The notes under the pieces: generated by a model
What the model was told of the DNA's origin: nothing
Seen by the model: the letters and a program-made list of their open reading frames with translations, nothing else
Database searches by the model: none
Shown: positions 8,426-16,704 of the stretch, one piece after another
Numbering within the stretch: the first letter of the stretch is position 1
How the letters are laid out: each line of letters begins with the position of its first letter
Translations under genes and position numbers: made by a program
From: UBA6197 sp047638075
Lineage (GTDB): Bacteria; Pseudomonadota; Alphaproteobacteria; Rhodobacterales; Rhodobacteraceae
Direction of reading: 5' to 3'
DNA: 64,000 nucleotides
Assembly: GCF_047638075.1 (NCBI RefSeq)
Contig: NZ_JBLJBV010000001.1
Coordinates: 49,742-113,741 of the forward strand

Positions 8426-10352
8426 AGCGTATCGGAGACAGTTTTCCGCTCAGCCGCGCGCGGTAGCCCGGCAGACATTCCGATACCCGCATCACATAGT
8501 TGCGGGTTTCGGAAAAGGGGATCATCTCGATCCAGTCGACCACATCCACACCTTCGGCACGCGGGTCGCCCTGTTCCGCCATCCAGCGGCGCGGCCGCCC
8601 CGGCCCGGCGTTATACCCCGCCGCCACCAGCACCGGCGAGGGCCCGAATTCGTCGCGCAAGGTCGCAAGATACGCGGCCCCAAGCTGCGCATTATAGGCG
8701 GGATCCGAGGTCAGACGGGCAAGCTCATAGCCGATCCCCAGCTTTTCGGCCATCATCTTGGCAGTGCCCGGCATCACCTGCATCAGCCCCCGCGCGCCCG
8801 CGCCTGATACGACCACCGGATCAAATTCGCTTTCGCGCCGCGCGATCGACAAGGCAAGCTCTGTCGGAACGCCCAGATGCGTGGTCTCCAGCCCCGACAG
8901 CGGCAGATAGGCCGGGGTCAGCACGACGCCCTGTTCCGCCGCCTTCTTGGCCAACATCAGCGCCAGATGCGCATCGTTCCAGTCCAGTGCCAGCCGGGCA
9001 AGGCGGGCAATATCATCCGTGCCCATACCTTCGGACAGTTGCAGCAAAAACCGCTCGGTCAGGTCAATTCGGCCGGCGCCATGCAGCAAAACAGCGGCCT
9101 GAAAGCGCGAATCCCCGGCAAAAGCGGCTCCGCGCCAGTCGGGCAGCGGGTCTTGGCCGATAAGCTGGGGGTCCATCGGGGCGGCGATCCGTTCCGCCGC
9201 CAGCAGGCCATAGAACGTGGTCTGATAGCGCGCAGCACTGGCATAGGCCGCCTGTGCCTCGGCGGCATTGCCGATGTCATCCAGCGCGCGGCCCTGCCAA
9301 TAGCCCGCCCGCGACAGGCTGATCGGGCTGGACACCGCATCGCCCAGATGGCGAAAATGCAGCAGCGCGGTGGGGGCATCGTTCAGCCGCAGCGCGGCGT
9401 AGCCCGCCAGCCATTCCAGATCAGCATAATCGGCCCCGGCCTTGAGGTGATGACGCGCCGCCAGTTTATAGGCGCGGCGAAACTCGCCCATCCTAAGGTC
9501 GCGCCGCGCCAGATTGGCGCGCAGCCGGGCCCAAAGCGCGGGTTCACCCAGCGCATCGGCCGCGGTGGAACGCTCTAACAGCAGGTCTGCGGCGCTATCC
9601 TCGGCGCCGTTGCGGCCGCGCCAGGTGGCCCGGTCGCGTGCAAGCCCGGCCGAACCCGCCATCCGTTCCGGCACCGCCGCTATCAGCGCATCAACGCCCC
9701 CCGTTCCCAATTGCAAGGCAATGCGCGCCGCAGCCACAGCGCGGGTGCCGGGGGTAGCAAGGGCCAGTAACCGTTTGGCCGCGGTCGCCTCGCCCCGGTC
9801 CAAAAGCCAGGCGATGCGGCCGCCGTGGTGATCGGCCAGAAGGGTGGGGAAACGGGTCAGAAACGCGGCCTCTTCCTCGGCCGACAGATCCAGCCCACGC
9901 CAAGCGGCGGCGGCCACCTTTTGCGCCTTGGCCGTGTCGCCCTGCGCCAGATGCGCATCAATCAGGGCCATTGCACCTGCCGCCGTCAGGGGCGCGTTCG
10001 CGGCAAAATAGGTCACGATCTGGCCCGGTGTGGCCTCGGACAAGTTGGCCTCACCCCGCCGCCTTAACAGCGCCATCCCCGGCCAATCGGCGCGGCGGGT
10101 GGAAAAATCGGCGTAATCGGCAAAGCTGCCCTGCCCGGCACGCAGACGGTGCCATTCGACAATATCAAACGCCAGCGGCCCGGAGGCCCGCGCCTGTTGC
10201 AGCGCGCCAGGCCAATCCTTGGCCCCAACGGCGGCAAGCGCCTGTCTTAGCGCCACCGGATCATCGGCGCGCACGGGGTAGGCGGCGCAAACGGCCACCG
10301 AAAGCACCACGGCCCACAGCCCGGCTTTGGTAAAATCACGCATATTTGGCAA
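8400..10352 (-). CDS. slt: Soluble lytic murein transglycosylase
   Basis: A 650-residue periplasmic enzyme that cleaves the MurNAc-GlcNAc bond of peptidoglycan with formation of 1,6-anhydroMurNAc. An N-terminal signal peptide is clear (hydrophobic 11-27, PVRADD cleavage region). Residues about 30-470 are the alpha-helical superhelix of the Slt70 type and the C terminus is the lysozyme-like SLT domain, with the catalytic Glu near residue 507 (ARRESEFDP), GARGLMQVMPGTA, and AAGYNAGPGR. The ATG three codons further in (10343) is an equally good start. It is divergent from dapA, with a dyad in between. Confidence 0.93.
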   Translation of the reverse strand: MPNMRDFTKAGLWAVVLSVAVCAAYPVRADDPVALRQALAAVGAKDWPGALQQARASGPLAFDIVEWHRLRAGQGSFADYADFSTRRADWPGMALLRRRGEANLSEATPGQIVTYFAANAPLTAAGAMALIDAHLAQGDTAKAQKVAAAAWRGLDLSAEEEAAFLTRFPTLLADHHGGRIAWLLDRGEATAAKRLLALATPGTRAVAAARIALQLGTGGVDALIAAVPERMAGSAGLARDRATWRGRNGAEDSAADLLLERSTAADALGEPALWARLRANLARRDLRMGEFRRAYKLAARHHLKAGADYADLEWLAGYAALRLNDAPTALLHFRHLGDAVSSPISLSRAGYWQGRALDDIGNAAEAQAAYASAARYQTTFYGLLAAERIAAPMDPQLIGQDPLPDWRGAAFAGDSRFQAAVLLHGAGRIDLTERFLLQLSEGMGTDDIARLARLALDWNDAHLALMLAKKAAEQGVVLTPAYLPLSGLETTHLGVPTELALSIARRESEFDPVVVSGAGARGLMQVMPGTAKMMAEKLGIGYELARLTSDPAYNAQLGAAYLATLRDEFGPSPVLVAAGYNAGPGRPRRWMAEQGDPRAEGVDVVDWIEMIPFSETRNYVMRVSECLPGYRARLSGKLSPIRFTEELKGR

Positions 10353-10393
10353 GGATCACGACCTGTTTTTCCCTTCCTGCCTTTCCTTCCATA

Positions 10394-10410
10394 TTTGTGC
10401 AATACACAAA
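10394..10410. promoter_or_regulatory. Perfect 6-bp-arm dyad upstream of dapA
   Basis: TTTGTG and CACAAA flank CAATA, giving a 17-base perfect inverted repeat in the slt-dapA divergent region, directly in front of the predicted dapA -35 box. The position suits an operator, but no regulator is known for it here. Confidence 0.4.
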
Positions 10411-10411
10411 C

Positions 10412-10440
10412 TTGGCAAGCGCGCAGGCCTCGTCTAGGGT
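10412..10440 (+). promoter_or_regulatory. Possible sigma-70 promoter of dapA
   Basis: TTGGCA at 10412-10417 (five of six consensus bases) and TAGGGT at 10435-10440 are separated by 17 bases. The -10 box is poor, which is common in GC-rich alphaproteobacteria. A start near 10447 would leave a leader of about 45 bases before dapA. Confidence 0.4.
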
Positions 10441-10492
10441 CCGGCGCACCTTTAACGGGGCGAATCCGCCCATCTCAACATAGGAGCGTGTC

Positions 10493-11368
10493 ATGTTCAA
10501 AGGGTCCATCCCAGCCTTGGTCACGCCGTTCAAACCAGACGGCGCGCTGGATCTGGACGCGCTCAGGAAACTGGTTGAATGGCATATTGCCGAGGGCAGC
10601 CATGGGCTTGTTCCGGTTGGCACCACCGGCGAAAGCCCAACACTTAGCCATGATGAACATATGCAGGTCATTTCTGAGGTGGTCAAAGCCGCCGATGGCC
10701 GTATCCCGGTAATTGCGGGGGCCGGTTCCAACGCGACAGCAGAGGGGATCAACCTGATCCGGCACGCGCAATCTGTGGGGGCCGATGCGGCACTGGTAGT
10801 GACGCCCTACTATAACAAACCCACCCAACGCGGGATGGTGGCGCATTTCAAAGCCATGCATGACGCAAGCAGCCTGCCAATCATCATCTACAATATCCCC
10901 GGTCGTTCGGTCGTGGACATGGCGCCCGAAACGATGGCCGAACTGGCCAAACTGCCGCGGATTGTGGGGGTCAAGGACGCCACCGGCAAGATTGAGCGTG
11001 TCAGCCTGCAACGCCAGGCCTGCGGCCATGATTTCATTCAGCTTTCAGGCGAAGACGCCACTGCGTTGGGCTTTAATGCGCACGGCGGGGTTGGTTGCAT
11101 ATCGGTGGCGGCGAACGTGGCACCGCATCTGTGCGCAAAGTTCCAAGAGGCCACCTTGCGCGGCGATTACGCCACGGCGCTTGAGTATCAAGACAAGCTG
11201 ATGCCGCTGCACACCGCGATCTTCATCGAGCCGGGAGTGGCGGGGGCGAAATATGCCGTTTCCAAGCTGGGGCGCTGCACCGAGACCGTGCGGCTGCCGC
11301 TAACCCCGCTTTTGGATACGACCAAGGCACAGATTGACGCGGCCATGCGCCATGCGGGTTTGATCTGA
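10493..11368 (+). CDS. dapA: 4-hydroxy-tetrahydrodipicolinate synthase
   Basis: Cytoplasmic enzyme that condenses pyruvate with aspartate semialdehyde, the first committed step to diaminopimelate and lysine. The 291-residue protein is full length and has all active-site residues: T44/T45 in [10 protein letters not shown]107 region in [10 protein letters not shown]133 and R138 in YNIPGR, and the Schiff-base lysine K161 in GVKDATG. It stands alone here, with a structured noncoding region after the stop. Confidence 0.98.
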   Translation: MFKGSIPALVTPFKPDGALDLDALRKLVEWHIAEGSHGLVPVGTTGESPTLSHDEHMQVISEVVKAADGRIPVIAGAGSNATAEGINLIRHAQSVGADAALVVTPYYNKPTQRGMVAHFKAMHDASSLPIIIYNIPGRSVVDMAPETMAELAKLPRIVGVKDATGKIERVSLQRQACGHDFIQLSGEDATALGFNAHGGVGCISVAANVAPHLCAKFQEATLRGDYATALEYQDKLMPLHTAIFIEPGVAGAKYAVSKLGRCTETVRLPLTPLLDTTKAQIDAAMRHAGLI

Positions 11369-11753
11369 AATACCTGATCCCCGCGGCTTGGGGGTCAATC
11401 GTGGCGCTTGCGTCAGGGACAGTCAGACTGGAAAGGCCGCGATCAGGCCTTACGGGGTTTGACGGTCCCTGATGGCGATTCTCTTTGCCATTTTGAGGGC
11501 CGAAAACCGCCCGATGACACCCTTCGCCCTGGCTTTGCGGGCAACAACAACGGGTGATGCCTGCAAAATAGGCAGTTTCCCGCCACTATTTCCCCAAACA
11601 ACAGCAGGTTGCGGCTGAAACCGGCATCAGAACACGCAACTCACACGGTCTTGCGCAAAGCCCGCTTGCTATTATGCAGGCTCTACGGCAATGGAAGCGC
11701 TGGTGATATCACGGCGACCAACGCCAGAACTGTCTGACAAAGAACACATATCC
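11369..11753. other. Noncoding 385-base stretch between dapA and opgG
   Basis: No convincing reading frame is seen. The first 125 bases hold three tandem hairpins (described separately). The rest, 11500-11753, contains the promoter and leader of opgG, with TATTAT at about 11670-11675 as a possible -10 region, but no clear -35 partner at normal spacing. An ATG at 11691 in frame with opgG is an alternative start. Confidence 0.6.
11375..11491 (+). other. Tandem hairpins after dapA: terminator or structured RNA candidate
   Basis: Hairpin 1 (11375-11397) has an 8-bp stem, TGATCCCC with GGGGGTCA including one G-T pair, and a 7-base loop. Hairpin 2 (11413-11472) is nested: outer arms TCAGGGACAGTC and GACGGTCCCTGA pair at 11 of 12 positions around an inner 6-bp stem AAGGCC/GGCCTT with a 7-base loop. 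Hairpin 3 (11472-11491) pairs ATGGC with GCCAT and is followed by TTTT. Hairpin 3 could end dapA transcription; the nested hairpin 2 is more elaborate than a terminator needs. Confidence 0.5.
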
Positions 11754-13379
11754 ATGCATTCCCGTTCGCCCGACAAAGGCCACTTTCTGACCCGGCGCCA
11801 TCTGCTTGGCGCGCTTCCCGCAACGGCACTGCTGATGACGGGAACGGCGTTGCCACGCATGGGCCATGCCGAAGAAACCAGCCCCCCCCCGGCGTCGGTC
11901 GATATGCCGGCAACGGCGCAACAATTCTCATTCGATTTGCTTGGCGAAGAGATGCAGGCGTTGGCGACACAGCCCTATAAAGCCGCACCGGCAGGCGGTG
12001 GTTTTCTGGATAACCTGACCTATGACGACTATCGGCTGATACGTTTCAACCCAGAACGGGCACGTTGGGCCGACGAAAAAGACAACTTCTTTGAGCTTCA
12101 GGCGTTTCACATGGGGTGGCTCTTCAAAGAGCCGGTATTGATGTATGAGGTGGTTGACGGTCAGGCCCAGAAAATGGGTTTTGGCACCGATGACTTCATC
12201 TATCAGCGCCAGATCATGGAACGGGTACCGCCCCATGCACAATTGCCCGGCGTGGCTGGGTTCCGGCTGCATGTGCCTCTTAACCGTCCCGACATCCACG
12301 ACGAACTGGTGGCTTTTGTTGGGGCAAGCTATTTTCGCGCATTGGGCCGGGGCAGTGCCTATGGGCTGTCTGCGCGTGGGCTGGCAATCAACACCGGGTT
12401 GGACCAGGCCGAGGAATTTCCGCGGTTTTCCCGGTTCTACATGGAACGCCCCGCGCCCGGCGCCCGCGAGATCACGCTTTACGCCACACTGGAAAGCCCA
12501 TCGGTAACCGGGGCCTACCGTTTTGTCATCACGCCGGGCGCCGACACTGAAATGGCCGTGACGGCGCGGCTATATTTTCGGGGTGATATTGCGCAACTGG
12601 GGGTGGCACCGCTAACCTCGATGTTCCTGTTCGCAGACCGTAACCGCGCCCAGTTTGACGATTTTCGCCCCAATGTACACGACAGCGACGGCCTGCAGAT
12701 CATCCGGCGCGATGGCGACCGGTTGTGGCGGCCACTGGCCAACCCGCCACGGCTGGCCAGTTCCTATTTCACCGAGGAATCGCCGCGTGGGTTTGGCCTG
12801 ATGCAGCGTGACCGCGAATTTGACCATTACCAGGATGCAAGTGCCCATTACGAACGCCGCCCTTCGGCAATGGTAACGCCTGTAGGCGATTGGGGCAAAG
12901 GCGTGGTTCGGCTGGTCGAAATTCCCAGCGACCTTGAGGTCAACGACAATATCGTTGCCTTTTGGGTGCCCGAAGGGGCGGTAAAGGCCGGCGAGTCGCG
13001 CGAGTATTCATATATTCTGCAGTGGGGCGACCTGCCCTCTGACCCGCAACAAACCCGCGCCGAGGTTTTGGAGACATGGGCCGGGGCAGGCGGGGTTTCC
13101 GGCGTAGGCAATGTTGATGGAACCCGCAAATTCGTGATCGACTTTGCGGGTGGAATCATGGCGAAACTACCCGCCGATTCCGATATAAAGGCGATAACAT
13201 CCATCACCGGCGGCACCATTGTCACCCAGACGCTTTCTTTGATTACGGGCGGTATCTGGCGTTTGGTGCTGGACGTGGCGGCCGAAGGAAAAGGCGACAC
13301 CGTGGAACTTGCGGCCCATATCGCTGGTTATGGGCAAAAGCTCTCGGAGAATTGGCTATATCAATGGATCAGGTCATGA
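11754..13379 (+). CDS. opgG: Periplasmic glucan biosynthesis protein OpgG (MdoG/MdoD family)
   Basis: A 541-residue periplasmic protein needed to make osmoregulated periplasmic glucans. The start at 11754 places a twin-arginine signal close to the N terminus (LTRRHLLGALPATALLMTG), as in OpgD/OpgG relatives exported by Tat; an ATG at 11691 would add 21 residues. The mature part has the family motifs YRLIRF, a long beta-rich domain, RDREFDHYQD and a C-terminal immunoglobulin-like domain. It is the first gene of opgGIHC, and its stop overlaps the ATG of the next small gene (ATGA at 13376). Confidence 0.93.
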   Translation: MHSRSPDKGHFLTRRHLLGALPATALLMTGTALPRMGHAEETSPPPASVDMPATAQQFSFDLLGEEMQALATQPYKAAPAGGGFLDNLTYDDYRLIRFNPERARWADEKDNFFELQAFHMGWLFKEPVLMYEVVDGQAQKMGFGTDDFIYQRQIMERVPPHAQLPGVAGFRLHVPLNRPDIHDELVAFVGASYFRALGRGSAYGLSARGLAINTGLDQAEEFPRFSRFYMERPAPGAREITLYATLESPSVTGAYRFVITPGADTEMAVTARLYFRGDIAQLGVAPLTSMFLFADRNRAQFDDFRPNVHDSDGLQIIRRDGDRLWRPLANPPRLASSYFTEESPRGFGLMQRDREFDHYQDASAHYERRPSAMVTPVGDWGKGVVRLVEIPSDLEVNDNIVAFWVPEGAVKAGESREYSYILQWGDLPSDPQQTRAEVLETWAGAGGVSGVGNVDGTRKFVIDFAGGIMAKLPADSDIKAITSITGGTIVTQTLSLITGGIWRLVLDVAAEGKGDTVELAAHIAGYGQKLSENWLYQWIRS

Positions 13380-13579
13380 ACATGACAATGCTGAATAATA
13401 ACACCCTTAACCCGGCCACAGCCGCGCGCGATGGGTCCACACTGATTGACGATCTTTACGCCCTGCCCGATGCGCCACTGGCAATGCCACGGCAAGTCTT
13501 GCAATTGCCCAAGGGCTATTGGTTTGGTCTTGGGGCTACACATCGGTCTGACGCGGCAACCCCCGGTGCAGGGAACTGA
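13376..13579 (+). CDS. opgI: Small glucan synthesis protein between opgG and opgH, probable OpgI
   Basis: A 67-residue protein without signal peptide or membrane helix. In Rhodobacter sphaeroides the operon is opgG-opgI-opgH-opgC and opgI is required for glucan backbone synthesis; the position here is identical. The segment PDAPLAMPRQVLQLP resembles the cytoplasmic N terminus of single-chain OpgH proteins. It is in the same frame as opgH and separated from it only by TGA and one codon. The ATG at 13376 overlaps the opgG stop; upstream TTG 13352 (with GGAG six bases ahead of it) and ATG 13364 are alternatives. Confidence 0.68.
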   Translation: MNMTMLNNNTLNPATAARDGSTLIDDLYALPDAPLAMPRQVLQLPKGYWFGLGATHRSDAATPGAGN

Positions 13580-13582
13580 TCC

Positions 13583-15385
13583 ATGACAACGGCCTCGGCG
13601 GGGCGCAGCGGCCGTTTGGCCCGCCTTCGGCTAAGTGCGATCATCTTAAGCCTGCTGGCTGGTACGACCGCTTTTTTTCTGTTTGTTCAGTTCGGCGCGG
13701 CGGACGGGCTGGATGCGCTTGATCTGGTGCGCGCTGCCCTGATTCTGATTTCAACGCTTTGGCTGGCCTGGGGGGCGGTGGGCGGGTTGATGGGGCTGAC
13801 CACCCGCGCCAAAGCACCCCCACGCGCCCGGCAAGCCAGCCTGATCACCACGCGCACCGCGATCCTTGTCCCGGTCTATAACGAAGACCCCGTCGAGACC
13901 TTTTCACGGATTGCGGCAATGGACGCCTCATTGAGGGCAACCGGCTTTGGCGCAAATTTCCACTTTGCGGTGCTATCGGACACCCGAAATGAGATGATCG
14001 CCCAGCGCGAGGCGCAATGGTTTGCGCGGCTGGTGCAGGATTGCGCGGGTATCGGCCGATTTTTCTACCGTCGTCGCAGCAATAATAGCGGCAAAAAGGC
14101 CGGAAACGTCGAGGATTTCATTCAGCGGTCCGGTGCCGCCTATGATTTTGCGCTGATCCTTGATGCTGACAGCATCATGGAAGGGACCACTATCCTGGAG
14201 ATGGTCCGCCGGATGCAGGCCGAACCCCGGCTGGGGCTGCTGCAAACCCTGCCCCGGATCATTCGCGCACGGTCACGCTTTGGCCGGGCAATGCAGTTTT
14301 CGGCCAGTTTCTTTTCGCCGGTATTTGCGCGCGGCCTGGCGATGGTGCAGGGGGAAACCGGCCCGTTTTGGGGGCACAATGCGCTGGTGCGTATTTCGGC
14401 CTTTGCGCAATGCTGTGGCCTGCCTCAGCTTTCCGGCAAGCCGCCCTTCGGTGGCCACATCATGAGCCATGACTATGTTGAAGCCGCGTTGCTGGCGCGG
14501 GGTGGTTGGGTCGTACGGCTGGATGACGACCTGGGCGGCAGTTATGAAGAAGGCCCCGAAAACATCGTCGACCACGCCAAACGCGATCGGCGTTGGTGCC
14601 AGGGCAATCTGCAACACAGCAAGATCATCACCGCCCCCGGCCTGAAAAGATGGAGCCGCTTTGTCTTTGCCCTCGGGATCATGGCCTATATCGCGCCGCT
14701 GTTTTGGCTAGGGTTCTTATTGGCCTCTATCGCGGCACCGCTGTTTGCGCCACCGCTGGACTATTTCCCGGAACCCTACTGGCCCTTCCCGGTTTTTCCG
14801 CGCAACGAAGCGTCAAAGGCGATCGGGCTTGCCATCGGGGTTTTCGGTCTGCTGCTGTTGCCCAAGCTGCTGGTGGCGCTGAAAGCGGCGCTGGACGGGC
14901 GGGCGCGCGGCTTTGGCGGTGCGGGGCTTGCGTCTTTATCGACGCTGGGAGAGCTGGTATTTTCATCCATCACGGCACCGATATTGCTGCTGTTTACGAC
15001 GCGGTCAGTGTTTCAGGTGCTGATAGGCCGCGATGGCGGCTGGCCCACCAACAACAGGGGCGATGGGCGGTTGGGGTTGACCGAGGCCTGGGCCGCAAGC
15101 CATTGGATCGTAACAACCGGGCTGGGCGGCCTGGCCGCCACATGGGCCTTTGCACCCATGCTGCTGTTGTGGTTGCTGCCGGTTGGGATTCCGATGGTAC
15201 TGGCACCGCTTATTATTTTCTGGTCATCGCAAGACAGCAAATCACGGCTTTTGGGGGTTCCGACGGAATATACCCCGGCCCCGGTCATGGTGTTGCAAGA
15301 CAAGGTTCTGGCACGCTGGGCCCAATTACCTGACACCGCCAGCCCCAAGACCCCCAACCCCGAGGCGGTAGTATCCAATGTCTGA
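13583..15385 (+). CDS. opgH: Osmoregulated periplasmic glucan glucosyltransferase OpgH
   Basis: A 600-residue inner-membrane family 2 glycosyltransferase that polymerises glucose from UDP-glucose and extrudes the chain into the periplasm. Two N-terminal helices (about 15-37 and 45-70) precede the GT2 domain with ILVPVYNEDP, ILDADS (DxD-type site), LSHDYVEAAL and RDRRWCQGN (Q/R-x-x-R-W motif); further helices follow from about residue 355. It is shorter than E. coli MdoH because the N-terminal cytoplasmic part is missing or lies in opgI. An AGGGA site eight bases before the ATG supports independent initiation. It overlaps opgC by eight bases. Confidence 0.94.
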   Translation: MTTASAGRSGRLARLRLSAIILSLLAGTTAFFLFVQFGAADGLDALDLVRAALILISTLWLAWGAVGGLMGLTTRAKAPPRARQASLITTRTAILVPVYNEDPVETFSRIAAMDASLRATGFGANFHFAVLSDTRNEMIAQREAQWFARLVQDCAGIGRFFYRRRSNNSGKKAGNVEDFIQRSGAAYDFALILDADSIMEGTTILEMVRRMQAEPRLGLLQTLPRIIRARSRFGRAMQFSASFFSPVFARGLAMVQGETGPFWGHNALVRISAFAQCCGLPQLSGKPPFGGHIMSHDYVEAALLARGGWVVRLDDDLGGSYEEGPENIVDHAKRDRRWCQGNLQHSKIITAPGLKRWSRFVFALGIMAYIAPLFWLGFLLASIAAPLFAPPLDYFPEPYWPFPVFPRNEASKAIGLAIGVFGLLLLPKLLVALKAALDGRARGFGGAGLASLSTLGELVFSSITAPILLLFTTRSVFQVLIGRDGGWPTNNRGDGRLGLTEAWAASHWIVTTGLGGLAATWAFAPMLLLWLLPVGIPMVLAPLIIFWSSQDSKSRLLGVPTEYTPAPVMVLQDKVLARWAQLPDTASPKTPNPEAVVSNV

Positions 15386-16526
15386 CCCCCTGCCGCTTAC
15401 GGCGCCCCGTGCCCTTACCGGGCGCGACCCAAGGCTTGATTTCTTTCGCGGCCTGGCGTTGGTGATGATCTTTATCAACCATGTTCCGGGCACCGTTTTC
15501 GAACACTTCACCAACCGCAATTTCGGTTTTACCGATGCGGCCGAAGGTTTTGTGCTGATGTCCGGGGCAGCGGCCGGATTGGCCTATTCCAATGGCATGC
15601 GGCAATCGCCACGCTGGCCGACAGTGTCACGGTTATGGAACCGGGCCTGGCTGCTTTATCTGGTGCATCTGATGACGGCGATGTGCGCCATCGCGATTGT
15701 TGCGGCGGCGGCCCTGTGGTGGGATGCCGCGCCGATGCTGACGCGGAACAACTTTCAGACGTTGACCCGCACCCCGCTGGAGTTCCTGATCGGGATCACA
15801 ACGCTGGGCCATCAGTTGGGGTATGTGAACATCTTGCCGATGTATATGGCGCTGCTGCTGGCCACACCGCTGTTCTTGCAGGTTGCGCTGTGGCGACCGA
15901 TGGCGCTGGTTGTCCTTTCGGTGCTTATCTGGTGGGGGGCCGCCCAGTTCCGGGTGAACCTGCCCAACTTTCCCACACCCGGCGGATGGTTTTTCAACCC
16001 ATTCTCATGGCAGATAATATTTTGCATCGGTTTGTTGATCGGCGTTGCCTCAAAGCAAGGGAAGCGGTTTGTACCGGTGCGCTGGTGGCTGGTGGCGTTG
16101 ACGGCAGGGTTTTTAGTGCTGTCTTTGGTCTGGATCAGGGTGCCGATTGCCGGCAAGGTGCTGGGGCGCATGATGGGCCAACTGCGCGACGCCGGCTTTC
16201 CATTCTATATTGTCGGCTTTGACAAGACATTTGTCAGTTTGCCCCGGCTTTTGCATATTCTAGCGCTGGCTTATGTGCTTTCGGTACCGGCCATCGTGCG
16301 GCGGATTTCAGCATCACGGATTGTGCAGCCCGTGGTGCTGATGGGGAAAAATGCGCTACCGGTCTTTGCACTGGGCACGATCCTGTCAATATTGTTGCAA
16401 GCGGTGAAACAGGTGGCCGAGCGCAGCATTGTTGAGGATAGCCTACTGTTGGCGGGTGGTTTGGCGGTGCAGATGGGTTTTGCCTGGGCGAAGACACAAC
16501 TTGGCGCCAAACGGCGGCAGACCTGA
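15378..16526 (+). CDS. opgC: Glucan succinyltransferase OpgC
   Basis: A 382-residue polytopic membrane protein of the OpgC family, related to acyltransferase-3 proteins, that adds succinyl groups to periplasmic glucans and makes them anionic. Visible are RDPRLDFFRGLALVMIFINH at the N terminus, FTDAAEGFVLMSGAAAG, and about ten hydrophobic helices. It overlaps the end of opgH by eight bases and closes the opgGIHC operon. It is convergent with wzc; the 178-base gap has no strong terminator. Confidence 0.92.
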   Translation: MSDPLPLTAPRALTGRDPRLDFFRGLALVMIFINHVPGTVFEHFTNRNFGFTDAAEGFVLMSGAAAGLAYSNGMRQSPRWPTVSRLWNRAWLLYLVHLMTAMCAIAIVAAAALWWDAAPMLTRNNFQTLTRTPLEFLIGITTLGHQLGYVNILPMYMALLLATPLFLQVALWRPMALVVLSVLIWWGAAQFRVNLPNFPTPGGWFFNPFSWQIIFCIGLLIGVASKQGKRFVPVRWWLVALTAGFLVLSLVWIRVPIAGKVLGRMMGQLRDAGFPFYIVGFDKTFVSLPRLLHILALAYVLSVPAIVRRISASRIVQPVVLMGKNALPVFALGTILSILLQAVKQVAERSIVEDSLLLAGGLAVQMGFAWAKTQLGAKRRQT

Positions 16527-16704
16527 AAGATCAAATTGCGGCAACCCGCATGGCCCGCTTACCCCAAGAAACGTGCCGCACCGAAAGGGCGCGCCAGCGC
16601 CGGTAAATATCCGGTGCTTCCCTGCATAACAGGAAAACGCAGGCATGACACCAATAGCACAAACCCGAAAATCTATATCCTTTAGCGGGATTAAACTGCG
16701 CGGA

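Noticed and set aside
13577..13582. The in-frame TGA between opgI and opgH read as a nonsense mutation or sequencing error
   Set aside because: opgGIHC order is known in R. sphaeroides with separate opgI, and opgH has its own ribosome site, so a genuine gene boundary is the simpler reading. A readthrough possibility is kept as a finding.
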